Source: Achromobacter animicus (lineage in GTDB: Bacteria; Pseudomonadota; Gammaproteobacteria; Burkholderiales; Burkholderiaceae_B). From it: 64,000 nt of DNA. Positions 17,834 to 27,222 of this stretch are shown piece after piece. Within the stretch, counting starts at the first letter, position 1, and the number at the start of each line of letters is the position of its first letter. The notes beneath the pieces were generated by a model. That model was given only the letters and a program-made list of their open reading frames with translations. It did no database searches and was not told where the DNA came from. A program made the translations under genes and the position numbers. The stretch lies in contig NZ_CADIJM010000001.1 in NCBI RefSeq assembly GCF_902859585.1, positions 930,001 through 994,000 of the forward strand. The letters run 5' to 3'.

Positions 17834-18653
17834 GCGCCGCATCGGCCACACGCCGGCGGCGCCGGGCAAAGTGTACGGGGCGCCGGGCGCGGGCTACAGC
17901 GGCCACATCAGCCTGCTCACCAGCCTGGCGCTGATCGCGCTGTGGTTCCTGGTGACCAGCGCCGGCTGGGTGCGGCCGCTGTTCCTGCCGTCGCCCATCG
18001 CGGTGTACGACAAGTTCGTCTTTGCGATGACCGAAGGGGTGGCCAATTCCACGCTGACCGAGCACGCGCTCGCCAGCCTGGGCCGGGTGTTCGGCGCGTT
18101 CTTCCTGGCGTGCGTCACGGCGATTCCGGTCGGCATCCTGATGGGCGTGAACCGCTACGCGCGCGGCGTCTTCGATCCGCCGATCGAGTTCTACCGCCCG
18201 CTGCCGCCGCTCGCTTATCTGCCGCTCATCATTATCTGGTTCGGCATCGGCGAATTCCCCAAGATCCTGCTGATCTACCTGGCCATCTTCGCGCCCATGG
18301 CGATCGCCGCGCGCGCGGGCGTACGGTCGGTGTCGATCGAACAGATCCACGCCGCCTACGCCATGGGCGGGACCAGCCGCCAGATCGTCTGGCACGTCAT
18401 CCTGAAGGCGGCCATGCCGGAAATCTTCACGGGCATGCGCATCGGTATCGGGGTCGGCTGGACGACGCTGGTCGCCGCCGAGATGGTGGCGGCCGACCGG
18501 GGTCTGGGCTTCATGGTGCTGAACGCCGCGCAGTTCCTGGCCAGCGACACGGTCATCATGGGCATCATCGTGATCGGGCTGTTCGCGTTCGCCTTCGACC
18601 TGCTGGTGCGTTACCTGGAACGCTTCGCCATTCCGTGGAAGGGACGAATCTGA
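17826..18653 (+). CDS. tauC: Taurine ABC transporter permease
   Basis: This 275-residue inner-membrane permease has about six hydrophobic segments. It carries the binding-protein-dependent transport signature around [20 protein letters not shown] and the TauC/SsuC-like start [15 protein letters not shown]. It starts within the tauB stop region (ATGCCTAA), showing translational coupling. It works with TauA and TauB to import taurine. Confidence 0.93.
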   Translation: MPKRRIGHTPAAPGKVYGAPGAGYSGHISLLTSLALIALWFLVTSAGWVRPLFLPSPIAVYDKFVFAMTEGVANSTLTEHALASLGRVFGAFFLACVTAIPVGILMGVNRYARGVFDPPIEFYRPLPPLAYLPLIIIWFGIGEFPKILLIYLAIFAPMAIAARAGVRSVSIEQIHAAYAMGGTSRQIVWHVILKAAMPEIFTGMRIGIGVGWTTLVAAEMVAADRGLGFMVLNAAQFLASDTVIMGIIVIGLFAFAFDLLVRYLERFAIPWKGRI

Positions 18654-18763
18654 CAGGGCAATCCCGCATTCCTTCCCCCATCCGGCTCCTTTATTCTGAG
18701 ACTCGGACACCCCGGGCGCGGCAGCGCGGCGCCCGTGAGGTCCGCAGTCAAAAGGAGCCAGCC

Positions 18764-20308
18764 ATGTCCAGCCAGGCCTCGATGCTCAAGCCTGTGTTGT
18801 GGGAACGCCTGTTCGAAAAGGCCAGCGCGCCCAACCTCAGCCTGCAGGGGCGCGTGCGCCAGATGCTGGTGTCGGCCATCCTGAGCGGCCACCTGCCGCC
18901 CGGCATGCCGGTGCCGTCCAGCCGCTACCTCGCCGACCAGTTGCGCATCGCGCGCAATACCGTGGTGTTTGCGTACCAGCAGCTCGTGTGCGAAGGGTAT
19001 CTGGTGTCGCGCGAACGCAGCGGCCACTTCGTCAGCGATACCGTCATGGAAGGCCACTCGGGTCCCGCGACGGACGCTTCACCGGCGGACGCGCCCGAAA
19101 CCGGTGGCGTGCGCTGGGAAGAGCGTCTGCGCTTTCGTCCCTCGCGGCAACGCAACATCACCAAGCCCCGCGACTGGCAGAAACAGCCCTATCCCTTCGT
19201 CTACGGCCAGTTCGACCAAGACCTGTTCCCTACCGCCGAATGGCGCGAATGCTGCATCAAGGCGCTGTCGGTGCTGGACATCCGCAGCTGGGCGCCGGAC
19301 CTCATCACGCACGACGACCCCGCGCTCATCGAACAGATCCGCACGCAGGTGCTGCCGCGCCGCGGCGTGTGGGCCGACGCCGAGGAAATCGTCATCACGG
19401 TCGGCGCGCAGCACGCGCTTTATCTGCTGGCCGATCTGCTGGTGAACGAAGACACCGTGGTCGGCATGGAAGACCCGGGCTATCCGGACGCCCGCAACAT
19501 CTTCGCCAGCCACACGCGCCATCTGCTGCCGCTGCCCGTGGACGAACAAGGCCTGCGCACGGGGACGCAACTGCTCGGATGCGATTACCTGTTCGTCACG
19601 CCGGGCCATCAGTGCCCGACCACCGTCACGCTGTCCATGGAGCGCCGCGCCTCGTTGCTGGCAATGGCGCGTCAGGCCGACAGCCTCATCATCGAAGACG
19701 ACTTCGAAAGCGAAAGCCGCTGGGGCGAAGGCGCGATCCCCGCGCTGAAAAGCCTGGACCGGGACGGCCGCGTGATCTACGTGGGCAGCCTGGCCAAGTC
19801 CTTCGCGCCGGGCCTGCGCATCGGCTACATCGTCGCGCCGCGCGAGCTGGCCGCCGAACTGCGCGCGCTGCGCCGCCTGATGCTGCGCCACCCGTCCGCG
19901 TACATCCAGCGCGCGTTCTCGCTGTTCATCTCGCTGGGGCATCACCATTCGCTGCTGCGCCGCCAGTCGCAGGCTTACCAGAAGCGCGGCGCCGAACTGG
20001 CGCAGGCGTTGGCGCGGCACCTGCCGGACTTCACGGCCATTCCGATCACCGGTTCGTCATCGTGCTGGCTGCAGGGGCCGCCGTGGCTTAATGCGGCGGC
20101 GCTGTCCGAAGCCGCGCTGGCCGAAGGCGTCGTGGTCGAACCGGGGGATGTGTTCTTCATGGACGGCGCCAACGCGCCGCGGAACTTCCTGCGCGTGGGG
20201 TTTACGTCGATCCGGCCGGAGCATATCGAACCGGGTATCGCGCGGCTGGCAAAGGTGGTCGACGCCCAGCGGCGCGTGGCGCAGGATCTCGTGCTGGACG
20301 GTGTCTGA
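18764..20308 (+). CDS. tauR: MocR-family regulator, probable TauR
   Basis: This 514-residue regulator combines an N-terminal GntR winged helix (about 28-92, VPSSRYLADQLRIARNTVVF) with a fold-type I aminotransferase-like domain. The pyridoxal phosphate lysine is K345 (GSLAKSFAPGLRIGY). TauR proteins of this type activate taurine genes in alphaproteobacteria. The position straight after tauABC and facing tauXY supports the name. A strong AAAGGAG precedes the ATG. Its stop codon lies inside a GGTGTCTGACACC palindrome, so the last codons come from the repeat. Confidence 0.88.
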   Translation: MSSQASMLKPVLWERLFEKASAPNLSLQGRVRQMLVSAILSGHLPPGMPVPSSRYLADQLRIARNTVVFAYQQLVCEGYLVSRERSGHFVSDTVMEGHSGPATDASPADAPETGGVRWEERLRFRPSRQRNITKPRDWQKQPYPFVYGQFDQDLFPTAEWRECCIKALSVLDIRSWAPDLITHDDPALIEQIRTQVLPRRGVWADAEEIVITVGAQHALYLLADLLVNEDTVVGMEDPGYPDARNIFASHTRHLLPLPVDEQGLRTGTQLLGCDYLFVTPGHQCPTTVTLSMERRASLLAMARQADSLIIEDDFESESRWGEGAIPALKSLDRDGRVIYVGSLAKSFAPGLRIGYIVAPRELAAELRALRRLMLRHPSAYIQRAFSLFISLGHHHSLLRRQSQAYQKRGAELAQALARHLPDFTAIPITGSSSCWLQGPPWLNAAALSEAALAEGVVVEPGDVFFMDGANAPRNFLRVGFTSIRPEHIEPGIARLAKVVDAQRRVAQDLVLDGV

Positions 20309-20400
20309 CACCCGAATCAGTCCTACGTTTTGACGGGGTGTCTGACACCTGAATCAGTCCTACGTTTTGACGGGGTGTCTGACACCTCAATCAGTCCTAC
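20300..20400. repeat. 37-bp tandem array of REP-like palindromes
   Basis: GGTGTCTGACACC occurs at 20300-20312, 20337-20349 and 20374-20386, exactly 37 bp apart. The filler is nearly identical each time (GAATCAGTCCTACGTTTTGA). There are two full units (20300-20336 and 20337-20373) and a 27-bp partial third. The first palindrome supplies the stop codon of tauR. The array lies between the convergent genes tauR and tauY, where it could also end transcription. Confidence 0.85.
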
Positions 20401-20432
20401 AAGTCTTGAAGGTGCCAGAGGCCCGCGTACTG

Positions 20433-21848
20433 CTACAGCAACTCGTCCCGCAGGTAATACCAGCGATACAACAACCCCTGCCCGATGCGGCGGAACGGGG
20501 CGAACAGGTGTCCCGGTAGCGGCGTGTCGTAGATCGGCAGGTTCCACGCGATCCCATCCTTGCCCATCATCCGTTGCGCCAGCCGCCTGCCGGCATGCGC
20601 CGAAAACGCCACCCCGTTGCCGCCATAACCGAAGGCGTAATACACCTGCTGCGCGGGATCCGGTTGCGTGACGCGCGGCATCATGTCGTGGCTGACGTCT
20701 ACCCAGCCCCACCACGAATACGCCACGTCCACACCGCGCAGCGCCGGGAACTTGCGGGCGAGTCCCTCGCGCAGCAGCGCAAGGTGGCGCGGGTTTTCGG
20801 CGTCTGCACCGCGCAGCGCGCTTCGGCTGCCGATTTGCATGCGGCCATCGGGCAGCAGGCGGTAGTAGAAGCGCAGCGTGCGCGTGTCGGTGATGAACAC
20901 CGTGCTTTTCAACCCCGCCGCCTCGCGTTCCTCGGCCGACAGCACCCGCGTGACCATCGAATTGGACAGCACCGGCATGATGCGGTTGTCCAGCAGCCGG
21001 TTGACGCCCTGCGCGGTGTAGCCGCCGGTGGCGAAGGCCACGCGCCGGGCACGCACCGTGCCGCCGGGGGTTTGCAGCCGGTACATGCCGTTTTCCACGC
21101 GCCAGCCCAGCACGGGGCTGGACGGATGGATGCGCACGCCCAGCGCCCGCGCCTGCCGCAGATAACCGTACGCAAGCTTGAGCGGATGCACGCCGACACC
21201 GTCGGGCTCGTGCATGGCGCCCACCGCCTCGCGATCATCCACATACCGTTCGTGCAATTCGGCGCGGCTGAGCATCTTGGTGTCGTAACCGAAGACGTCG
21301 CGCATCACGCGCGCTTCGTTCTGCAGGAAGGCCATCTTCTTCTGGCGATGCGCCGTGTACAGATGGCCGCCGGGCTGCGCGTCGCAGTCCACCTGCGCGA
21401 CCAGGCTCTTCCAATACTCGAAGCCTTCGCGGATCTCCGCGTCCAGGCGTTTGGCCGTGTCCAGCCCCCAGCGTTCGATCCACTGCGAGCGGTACAGGCG
21501 GCCCGACGCATTCTGCCCCTGGCCGCCATTGCGGCTGGTGCACCCCCACACCGCGCGATTGGCCTCCAGCACGACGGCCTTCACGCCAAAATCGCGTGCC
21601 AGCGCCAGCGCCGCCGACAAGCCTGTGAAGCCGGAGCCGACAATCACCACATCAGCGTCGATGTCGCTGCGGATCGGCCCGTCGTCCTCGGGCGGTGCGC
21701 CGGCCGTCGCGACCCAGTAGGTGGGCGCGTAGTCCTGGCCCTGTCCGGGCGGCGACACCAGCGGATCGTAGGCGGGGTTGTAGGCGTTGATGGCGGCGCC
21801 GGACGCGGGCGCCGGGCGGGAGATGCCGGCCGACATTTGCGTATCCAT
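20433..21848 (-). CDS. tauY: Taurine dehydrogenase large subunit (FAD oxidoreductase)
   Basis: This 471-residue FAD-dependent oxidoreductase is of the DadA/glycine-oxidase-like fold. The dinucleotide motif is at 68-76 (VIVGSGFTG), followed by VLEANRAVWGCTSRNGGQG, and the C-terminal FAD contact is GYGGNGVAFSAHAGRRLA. TauY with TauX oxidises taurine to sulfoacetaldehyde and ammonia, passing electrons to an acceptor. On its own it could be mistaken for a gamma-glutamylputrescine oxidase. The SnoaL-like partner 8 bp upstream and the taurine import and Xsc/Pta genes make TauY far more likely. The start at 21848 has an alternative ATG 12 bp downstream. Confidence 0.88.
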   Translation of the reverse strand: MDTQMSAGISRPAPASGAAINAYNPAYDPLVSPPGQGQDYAPTYWVATAGAPPEDDGPIRSDIDADVVIVGSGFTGLSAALALARDFGVKAVVLEANRAVWGCTSRNGGQGQNASGRLYRSQWIERWGLDTAKRLDAEIREGFEYWKSLVAQVDCDAQPGGHLYTAHRQKKMAFLQNEARVMRDVFGYDTKMLSRAELHERYVDDREAVGAMHEPDGVGVHPLKLAYGYLRQARALGVRIHPSSPVLGWRVENGMYRLQTPGGTVRARRVAFATGGYTAQGVNRLLDNRIMPVLSNSMVTRVLSAEEREAAGLKSTVFITDTRTLRFYYRLLPDGRMQIGSRSALRGADAENPRHLALLREGLARKFPALRGVDVAYSWWGWVDVSHDMMPRVTQPDPAQQVYYAFGYGGNGVAFSAHAGRRLAQRMMGKDGIAWNLPIYDTPLPGHLFAPFRRIGQGLLYRWYYLRDELL

Positions 21849-21856
21849 GATGGCGG

Positions 21857-22249
21857 CTAGGCACGTGCCGGCAAGGCGGGACGCTGCTTGCGGAACGCGT
21901 TCTTCACCTGGATCTTGCCGTCCTTGAACGTGAACACGTCGACCATGTCGGCCTCCACCCGCGAGCCGTCCGCCGCCGTGCCGCGGAACGTGGACTCGGA
22001 GACGCCGCGATCGCCGGCCACCCAGTGGCGGCCGTTCTCCCATTGCGCGTCCGGGAAGTTCTTCCAGGCCGCGGCAAAGGCCGCGCGCACCGCTTCCGGG
22101 CCGGCATGGCGGCTGCCGTACTGTTCGGGGCCGCCGACGGTCTCGAACACGCAGTCTTCGCTCATGAATGACATCAGGGCGTCGATATCGTGCCGGTTCC
22201 AGGCGGCCGCAAACTCGGCCAGCATTTCCACGGTGACGGTCTGTTGCAT
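21857..22249 (-). CDS. tauX: Taurine dehydrogenase small subunit (SnoaL-like)
   Basis: This 130-residue protein has a SnoaL/NTF2-like fold (EFAAAWNRHDIDALMSFMSE, DCVFETVGG, VDVFTFKDGKIQVKNAFRK). The TauX partner of TauY is of this kind as I recall. It precedes tauY by 8 bp, so the two are co-translated subunits. How the small subunit contributes is not clear from sequence. CTGGTCC and CTGGTGC (minus strand, 22331-22337 and 22354-22360) lie upstream and may be regulator sites. Confidence 0.83.
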   Translation of the reverse strand: MQQTVTVEMLAEFAAAWNRHDIDALMSFMSEDCVFETVGGPEQYGSRHAGPEAVRAAFAAAWKNFPDAQWENGRHWVAGDRGVSESTFRGTAADGSRVEADMVDVFTFKDGKIQVKNAFRKQRPALPARA

Positions 22250-22362
22250 TGCCTACCCTCCTTCGCTGGCGCGGCGCGAGATGCGTCCACGCTGAACCCT
22301 CAAGGTACGTGCGCGGCATGCGCGCGGGTAGGACCAGACGCGGGGAATCGCTTGCACCAGAA

Positions 22363-23466
22363 CTAGCGCAGCGGCACGGCGTGGGCCGCGTCCAGTGCGA
22401 CGTCGACGTTGATGTCGTGCAGCGCAGCCCGGTCCAGAAGCGTCGCGATTGCCGGCATGTTGGTGACGCCGCGCATACCAATCACGACCAGCGAGGGTTC
22501 GCATTGATCAGCCGGCGCGCGCGCCTGCGTGTCAAAGCGCACGCGCCGTCCCGCGAATTGCACCAGCACCCAACCGTGGCGGCTGGTGCGGACCCAGCCC
22601 TTGGCGCGCAGCACGTCGCGGGGCAGCTGCTTCAGGCGCTCGGCGAGCATGTCGGCGTCCAGTAACGCGGGGGCTCGCCATAGCCCGCTTTGGAACGGAT
22701 GGGCGGGATCGGACGGGTCGACGTGGCGCGGCATGTGTCCGCCCACGCGAACGCCGCCGAGCTCGTCGCCGTGGGCGCCGACAACGCGGCCGCCATGGCC
22801 GTGTCCGCAGATAGCACCATCGCCGTGCCTGTCGCCATGGCCGCAACCATGCTCCGCCTCATGCCCGCTTGCCGTCCCCTCACCCACGCCGATCAACGCC
22901 CCCAAATCCACCCGCCCCTCGCTCGCCCGCAACAGGGGCGCGCCGCCGCTAGCCTCGCGCAGCCAATCCTGCACCGCCGCCAGCGCATCCGGCGCCACCA
23001 GATCGATCTTGTTCAACACCAGCAAATCCGCCGCGCGAAGCTGCCGCTGCACCGTATCGGCCAACAGCGGATCCGCCGCCACCTCGCGGATGGCCCCCGC
23101 ATCGACCAGCACCACCACGCTCTCCAGTTGCAGCAGCGGATCGGCCATCCCCACCTGCGCGATGCGACCGGGATCAGATACGCCACTCGCCTCGATGACA
23201 ATCCATTCGGGCAACGGATCCAGCGCCAGCACACGCGCCAGCGCATCATCCATTCCGCCCGCCATCGAGCAGCAGACGCAACCGTTGGCCAGCCGGATCA
23301 CGTTGTCGGCGCGATCCGCGATAAGGCCCGCGTCGATGTCCACGGGCCCGAAGTCATTGACCAGCACCGCCGCGCGGCGCGCGCTGGCGGTCAGCACATG
23401 ATTCAGCAAGGTGGTCTTGCCCGCACCCAGAAAGCCGCCCACCACCGTCAGCGGAATGCGCGCCAC
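22363..23466 (-). CDS. CobW/COG0523-family metal GTPase with His-rich segment
   Basis: This 367-residue P-loop GTPase belongs to the CobW/COG0523 metallochaperone family. Visible motifs are Walker A (GGFLGAGKTTL, 10-20), the metal-binding GCVCC (62-66) and the guanine motif NKID (152-155). A histidine-rich linker at about 202-248 has nine histidines (GHGDRHGDG, CGHGHGG). The C-terminal CobW_C domain follows. Such proteins deliver zinc, cobalt or iron to client enzymes. It starts with GTG 1 bp after the stop of the amidohydrolase gene, so that metal-dependent enzyme is the likely client. Confidence 0.88.
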   Translation of the reverse strand: MARIPLTVVGGFLGAGKTTLLNHVLTASARRAAVLVNDFGPVDIDAGLIADRADNVIRLANGCVCCSMAGGMDDALARVLALDPLPEWIVIEASGVSDPGRIAQVGMADPLLQLESVVVLVDAGAIREVAADPLLADTVQRQLRAADLLVLNKIDLVAPDALAAVQDWLREASGGAPLLRASEGRVDLGALIGVGEGTASGHEAEHGCGHGDRHGDGAICGHGHGGRVVGAHGDELGGVRVGGHMPRHVDPSDPAHPFQSGLWRAPALLDADMLAERLKQLPRDVLRAKGWVRTSRHGWVLVQFAGRRVRFDTQARAPADQCEPSLVVIGMRGVTNMPAIATLLDRAALHDINVDVALDAAHAVPLR

Positions 23467-23467
23467 G

Positions 23468-25123
23468 TCAGGCCTCCCGCAGCGGCAGCGGACGCCCGCC
23501 GATGACCGTGCCCAGCACCTTCAGGTCTTTCAAGGATTCCGGCGCGGCCTCGGACGGATCGTCCGCCAGCACGCAGAAGTCCGCGTACTTGCCGACCTCG
23601 ATCGAGCCCACCAGATGGTCCATATGCAGCGTGTACGCGGCGCCCAGCGTGATAGCGTGCAGGGCGGCGTCGACGCCGATGCGCTCGGACTCGCCCAGCA
23701 CGCGGCCCGAGGCCGTCTGCCGGTTCACCGCGCACCATGCCGTGAACAGCGGCCCAAGCGGCGTGATGGGCGCATCGGAATGGATGGCATACGGCACCCC
23801 TGCGCGCGCCGCCGACGCGCAGGCGTCCATGCGGTTGGCGCGATCCGGTCCCATCGTCAGCGCGTAGTGCGCGTCGCCCCAATAGTAGATGTGATTGGCA
23901 AAGAGATTCACGCACATGCCCAGGCTCGCCATCCGGCGGAACTGGGCGGCGTCGGCCATCTGGCAATGCTGCAACGTGTGGCGATGGTCGCGCCGCGGCG
24001 TGCGCTGCAACGCGCGGTCCACGGCTTCAATCGCAAGCTGCGTGGCCTCGTCGCCGTTGGCGTGGATGTGAAGCTGCGCGCCGGCGTCGTGATAGGTCTG
24101 CACCATCGCATCCAGTTCGGACGGCGCGATCACCCAGATACCGTTTGGCGCGCCGTTGAAATATCCCGGCCAGCGCACGCGTGCCGTGAAGCCCTGGATC
24201 GATCCATCGACCACCAGCTTCACCATGCCCAGATGCAGCTTGCCGTGATTCAGCCGCCTCGCGGCCGCCAGCTTTTCCAGGCAGCCCGCCGCGTTGCCCG
24301 CGTAGGTCAGCGCCGAGGCCGCGGGCACGATGCGCACCGGATAATCCGGCTCACCCGTCACCCGCGCCAGCGTCGCAAGGCCTTCATCATTCAACTCATT
24401 GACCAGGTCCGTCGCGGTGGTCACGCCGGCCCACTGCGCCACCTTCCCGAACATCCGCAGCCCTTCTTCCGTCAGGCCGACAGTGCGGAACGGGCTGCCG
24501 ATCAGCCGCATGACCGGGAACATGGCCGCAAATTCGCAGAGCTCGCCACTGGGTCTTCCATCATCGAGCCGCGTCACGCCCTCGATGTCCGTGTCGCGAT
24601 CGATGCCCGCCCGAGCCAGCATGGGCGAGTTGACGTTCATGAGGTGCATGCTGGCGTGCATGACCACGATGGGCCGCTGCGCCGACACGGCGTCCAGGTC
24701 ATGAATGCTCATGCGGTCGCCGCCGAAGAAGATGGGATCGAAGCCCCAGCCGATCAGCGTCTCGTCCTGCGCCAGCGCGCCCTCGGCATCCCGAAGCCGC
24801 GCCGCCACTTCCGCGAAGCTTTTCAGGCCGGACCAGAGCTTGCCGTCCGGACCGCGCCGGTCGTAAAAGCCCACGTAGACGAACTTCCACATGCCGCCCT
24901 CGGGCAGATGGCAATGGCCTTCCACGAGGCCCGGCATCAGCACGCTGTCCGCGAACCGGTCATCGACTTCTGCCGGCCCCCAGCCGGCCAGATCCTCCCG
25001 GCTGCCCACGCCAAGAATGCGGCCATCGCGCACGGCAACATGCGTGGCGCGCGGCTGCGCGGGGTTCATGGTCAGGATGGATCGGGCGACATAAAGCGTC
25101 GTGGAGCCGGAAGACTGGGTCAT
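23468..25123 (-). CDS. Amidohydrolase family 3 (YtcJ-like) metal hydrolase
   Basis: This is a 551-residue cytosolic amidohydrolase of the YtcJ/N-acyl-D-amino-acid-deacylase-related group. It has the metal pair H70/H72 in VEGHCHLP, the barrel motifs LHIHANGDEA and HTLQHCQMAD, the acidic ligand in AIHSDAPITPLG, and ends GSIEVGKYADFCVLADD. It most likely hydrolyses an amide or similar bond. It lies between a peptide-type ABC importer and the metal GTPase, inside a taurine catabolic cluster. A taurine conjugate such as an N-acyltaurine is therefore a reasonable but untested substrate. The ATG at 25123 follows the ribosome site AAGGAACCCCG. Confidence 0.83.
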   Translation of the reverse strand: MTQSSGSTTLYVARSILTMNPAQPRATHVAVRDGRILGVGSREDLAGWGPAEVDDRFADSVLMPGLVEGHCHLPEGGMWKFVYVGFYDRRGPDGKLWSGLKSFAEVAARLRDAEGALAQDETLIGWGFDPIFFGGDRMSIHDLDAVSAQRPIVVMHASMHLMNVNSPMLARAGIDRDTDIEGVTRLDDGRPSGELCEFAAMFPVMRLIGSPFRTVGLTEEGLRMFGKVAQWAGVTTATDLVNELNDEGLATLARVTGEPDYPVRIVPAASALTYAGNAAGCLEKLAAARRLNHGKLHLGMVKLVVDGSIQGFTARVRWPGYFNGAPNGIWVIAPSELDAMVQTYHDAGAQLHIHANGDEATQLAIEAVDRALQRTPRRDHRHTLQHCQMADAAQFRRMASLGMCVNLFANHIYYWGDAHYALTMGPDRANRMDACASAARAGVPYAIHSDAPITPLGPLFTAWCAVNRQTASGRVLGESERIGVDAALHAITLGAAYTLHMDHLVGSIEVGKYADFCVLADDPSEAAPESLKDLKVLGTVIGGRPLPLREA

Positions 25124-25163
25124 CGGGGTTCCTTGTAAGTCTGAAGATCGGTACGCCCACATG

Positions 25164-25191
25164 GGGACACGCACATCGGGACACGCACATC
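25164..25191. repeat. Tandem 14-bp direct repeat
   Basis: GGGACACGCACATC is present twice head to tail (25164-25177 and 25178-25191). It lies in the 78-bp gap between the ABC ATPase gene and the amidohydrolase gene. A recent duplication or a regulator site are both possible. Confidence 0.6.
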
Positions 25192-25201
25192 AGCACGCCC
25201 G

Positions 25202-26224
25202 TCAGTCTTGCAACGGCGACACCGTCACGCCATCGCGCGTCTCGACAAAATGGCAGGCCACGTGATGCGCCGGCGCCACCTCGCGCAATTCAGGTTCACG
25301 GGCGGAACACAGCGCTTGCGCGGCCGGACATCGCCCCGCGAAGCGGCAGCCGGGCGGCGGATTGACCGGGCTGGGTGGATCGCCGGTCAGCCTGACGCGC
25401 CGCGCCGCCGTTTCGCGGCCGCCCTTGACGGTCGGTACGGCAGACATCAGCGCCACGCTGTACGGATGCAGCGGCCGCGAGAAAAACGCCCGCCGCGAGG
25501 CCCGCTCGATGATCTTGCCCAGATACATCACGGCGATGTCGTCGCACACGTGCTCCACCACCGCCATGTCGTGCGAGATGAAAAGAAACGACTGCCCCTG
25601 TTCGCGCTGGATGCGCCGCAGCAGATTCAGGATCTGCGCGCGGATCGCGATGTCCAGCGCCGACACAGGCTCATCGCAGACGATCAGGTCCGGCGCGCTG
25701 GCCAGCGCCCGCGCGATATTCAGCCGCTGGCGCTGCCCGCCGGAAAACTGGTGCGGAAACAGTTGCCGCTGTTCGGGCCGCAGCCCCACCAGTTCGAACA
25801 TCAGCGCCACGCGCGCCTCGCGGCCGCCGGGCGGGTCGATGCCCATCAGGTCCAGCGGCGTGCGCACAATTTCCTCGGCGCGCTGGCGCGGATTGAGCGA
25901 CGAGTACGGATCCTGGAACACCAGTTGCAGGCGCCGCCGCATCCGCCGCAGCGCCGAACCGCGCATCGCGGTCAGATCGCTGCCGTCGAAATGGATGCTG
26001 CCACCGGTGGGGTCCGCCAGCCGCAGCACCGACAGCGCCGTGGTGGTCTTGCCCGAACCCGACTCGCCCACGATGGCCAGCGTGCGGCCGCGCTCCAGGT
26101 CGAACGACACGCCGTCCACCGCCCGCACCACCACCGGCTTGCCATCGCGTCCGCGCCCGCCCACCGGAAAATGCACCGACAGGTCGCGCACCGACAACAG
26201 GGATGACGAATGCGCCTGGCTCAT
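25202..26224 (-). CDS. Peptide-type ABC transporter ATP-binding protein (DppF/OppF-like)
   Basis: This 340-residue ATPase has Walker A (GESGSGKTTTALSV), the Q-loop VFQDPYSSLNPRQ, the signature FSGGQRQRLNIARAL and Walker B (LIVCDEPVSALD). A C-terminal oligopeptide/dipeptide domain carries the iron-sulfur-type cysteines (GCRFAGRCPAAQALC). It pairs with the second ATPase encoded upstream, as in all Dpp/Opp importers. The start overlaps the stop of that gene by 4 bp (ATGA). Confidence 0.92.
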   Translation of the reverse strand: MSQAHSSSLLSVRDLSVHFPVGGRGRDGKPVVVRAVDGVSFDLERGRTLAIVGESGSGKTTTALSVLRLADPTGGSIHFDGSDLTAMRGSALRRMRRRLQLVFQDPYSSLNPRQRAEEIVRTPLDLMGIDPPGGREARVALMFELVGLRPEQRQLFPHQFSGGQRQRLNIARALASAPDLIVCDEPVSALDIAIRAQILNLLRRIQREQGQSFLFISHDMAVVEHVCDDIAVMYLGKIIERASRRAFFSRPLHPYSVALMSAVPTVKGGRETAARRVRLTGDPPSPVNPPPGCRFAGRCPAAQALCSAREPELREVAPAHHVACHFVETRDGVTVSPLQD

Positions 26225-27222
26225 TGCGATGCCTCCGGATAAAGCCAACAGGACACGCCCTGACCCCCATCCAGCACGGTCATGGGCGGAAACTCGCGGC
26301 TGCAACGCGCCATGGCGCGGTTGCAGCGGTCAACGAACGGGCAGCCGACGCCACGCTCCCACACGGACGGCACCACGCCCGGAATCTCGGGCAGGTCGGG
26401 ACGCTCGTCATCGGGTTCGCGGTCCAGTTCGGGCAGGCAGGCGATCAGGCCCTGCGTGTACGGATGGCGCGGCTGCGCCAGGATCTGGCCTACGCTGCCC
26501 TGCTCCACCACCCGCCCGCCGTACATCACCACCACGCGGTCCGCCATCTCGGACACCGCGCCCATGTCGTGCGTGATCAGCAGCACGGCGGTGCCGCGGC
26601 GCGCCTGCTGCTCGCGCAACAGGTCGAAGATCTGCGCCTGTACCGTCACGTCCAGCGCGGTCGTGGGCTCGTCGGCGATGAGCACGTCGGGGTCGCACGC
26701 CAGCGCAATCGCGATCATCACCCGCTGCCGCATGCCGCCGGAAAGCTGGTGCGGATAATCGTCCACGCGGCGCTCCGGCAACGGAATGCCCACGGACTTG
26801 AGCATCTCGATGGCGCGCTCGCGTGCGTCGCGCTTGGACAGTCCTTGATGCAGGCGCAGCGGCTCGCCAATCTGGTCGCCCACCGTATACACCGGATTGA
26901 GCGCCGTCATCGGCTCCTGGAAGATCATCGAAATGTTGTTGCCCCGCACCCGGCGCATCGCCTCGTCATCGTGCATCGCGAGGTCGGCGCCGCGCAGACG
27001 CACGTGACCGGCGCCCACGCGCGCCAGCGGCGGAATCAGCCGCATGATGGCCAGCGCCGTCATGCTCTTGCCGCAGCCGGATTCTCCGACCAGGCACAGC
27101 GTTTCGCCGGGACGCAGGTCGAAGCTCACGTCGCTCAGCACTTCGGCCGCCCGTCCGCGCGTGCGGAATTCCAGGCTCAGGCCGTCCACTTCCAGCACGG
27201 GGGCCATGTCGGCGGCGTTCAT
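26221..27222 (-). CDS. Peptide-type ABC transporter ATP-binding protein (DppD/OppD-like)
   Basis: This 333-residue ATPase has Walker A ([15 protein letters not shown]), Q-loop [15 protein letters not shown], signature [15 protein letters not shown] and Walker B ([13 protein letters not shown]). The C-terminal motif ([20 protein letters not shown]) carries the extra-domain cysteines. Start and stop both overlap neighbouring genes by 4 bp, so the five-gene transporter is one transcription unit. Confidence 0.92.
   Translation of the reverse strand: MNAADMAPVLEVDGLSLEFRTRGRAAEVLSDVSFDLRPGETLCLVGESGCGKSMTALAIMRLIPPLARVGAGHVRLRGADLAMHDDEAMRRVRGNNISMIFQEPMTALNPVYTVGDQIGEPLRLHQGLSKRDARERAIEMLKSVGIPLPERRVDDYPHQLSGGMRQRVMIAIALACDPDVLIADEPTTALDVTVQAQIFDLLREQQARRGTAVLLITHDMGAVSEMADRVVVMYGGRVVEQGSVGQILAQPRHPYTQGLIACLPELDREPDDERPDLPEIPGVVPSVWERGVGCPFVDRCNRAMARCSREFPPMTVLDGGQGVSCWLYPEASQ

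Noticed and set aside
20300-20400. Regularly spaced repeats suggesting a CRISPR array
   Set aside because: The unit is one continuous 37-bp tandem repeat; the stretches between palindromes are nearly identical, so there are no unique spacers, and no cas genes are present.
20433-21848. Naming the FAD oxidoreductase as gamma-glutamylputrescine oxidase
   Set aside because: The fold fits, but the coupled SnoaL-like gene and the surrounding taurine genes make TauY the better call.
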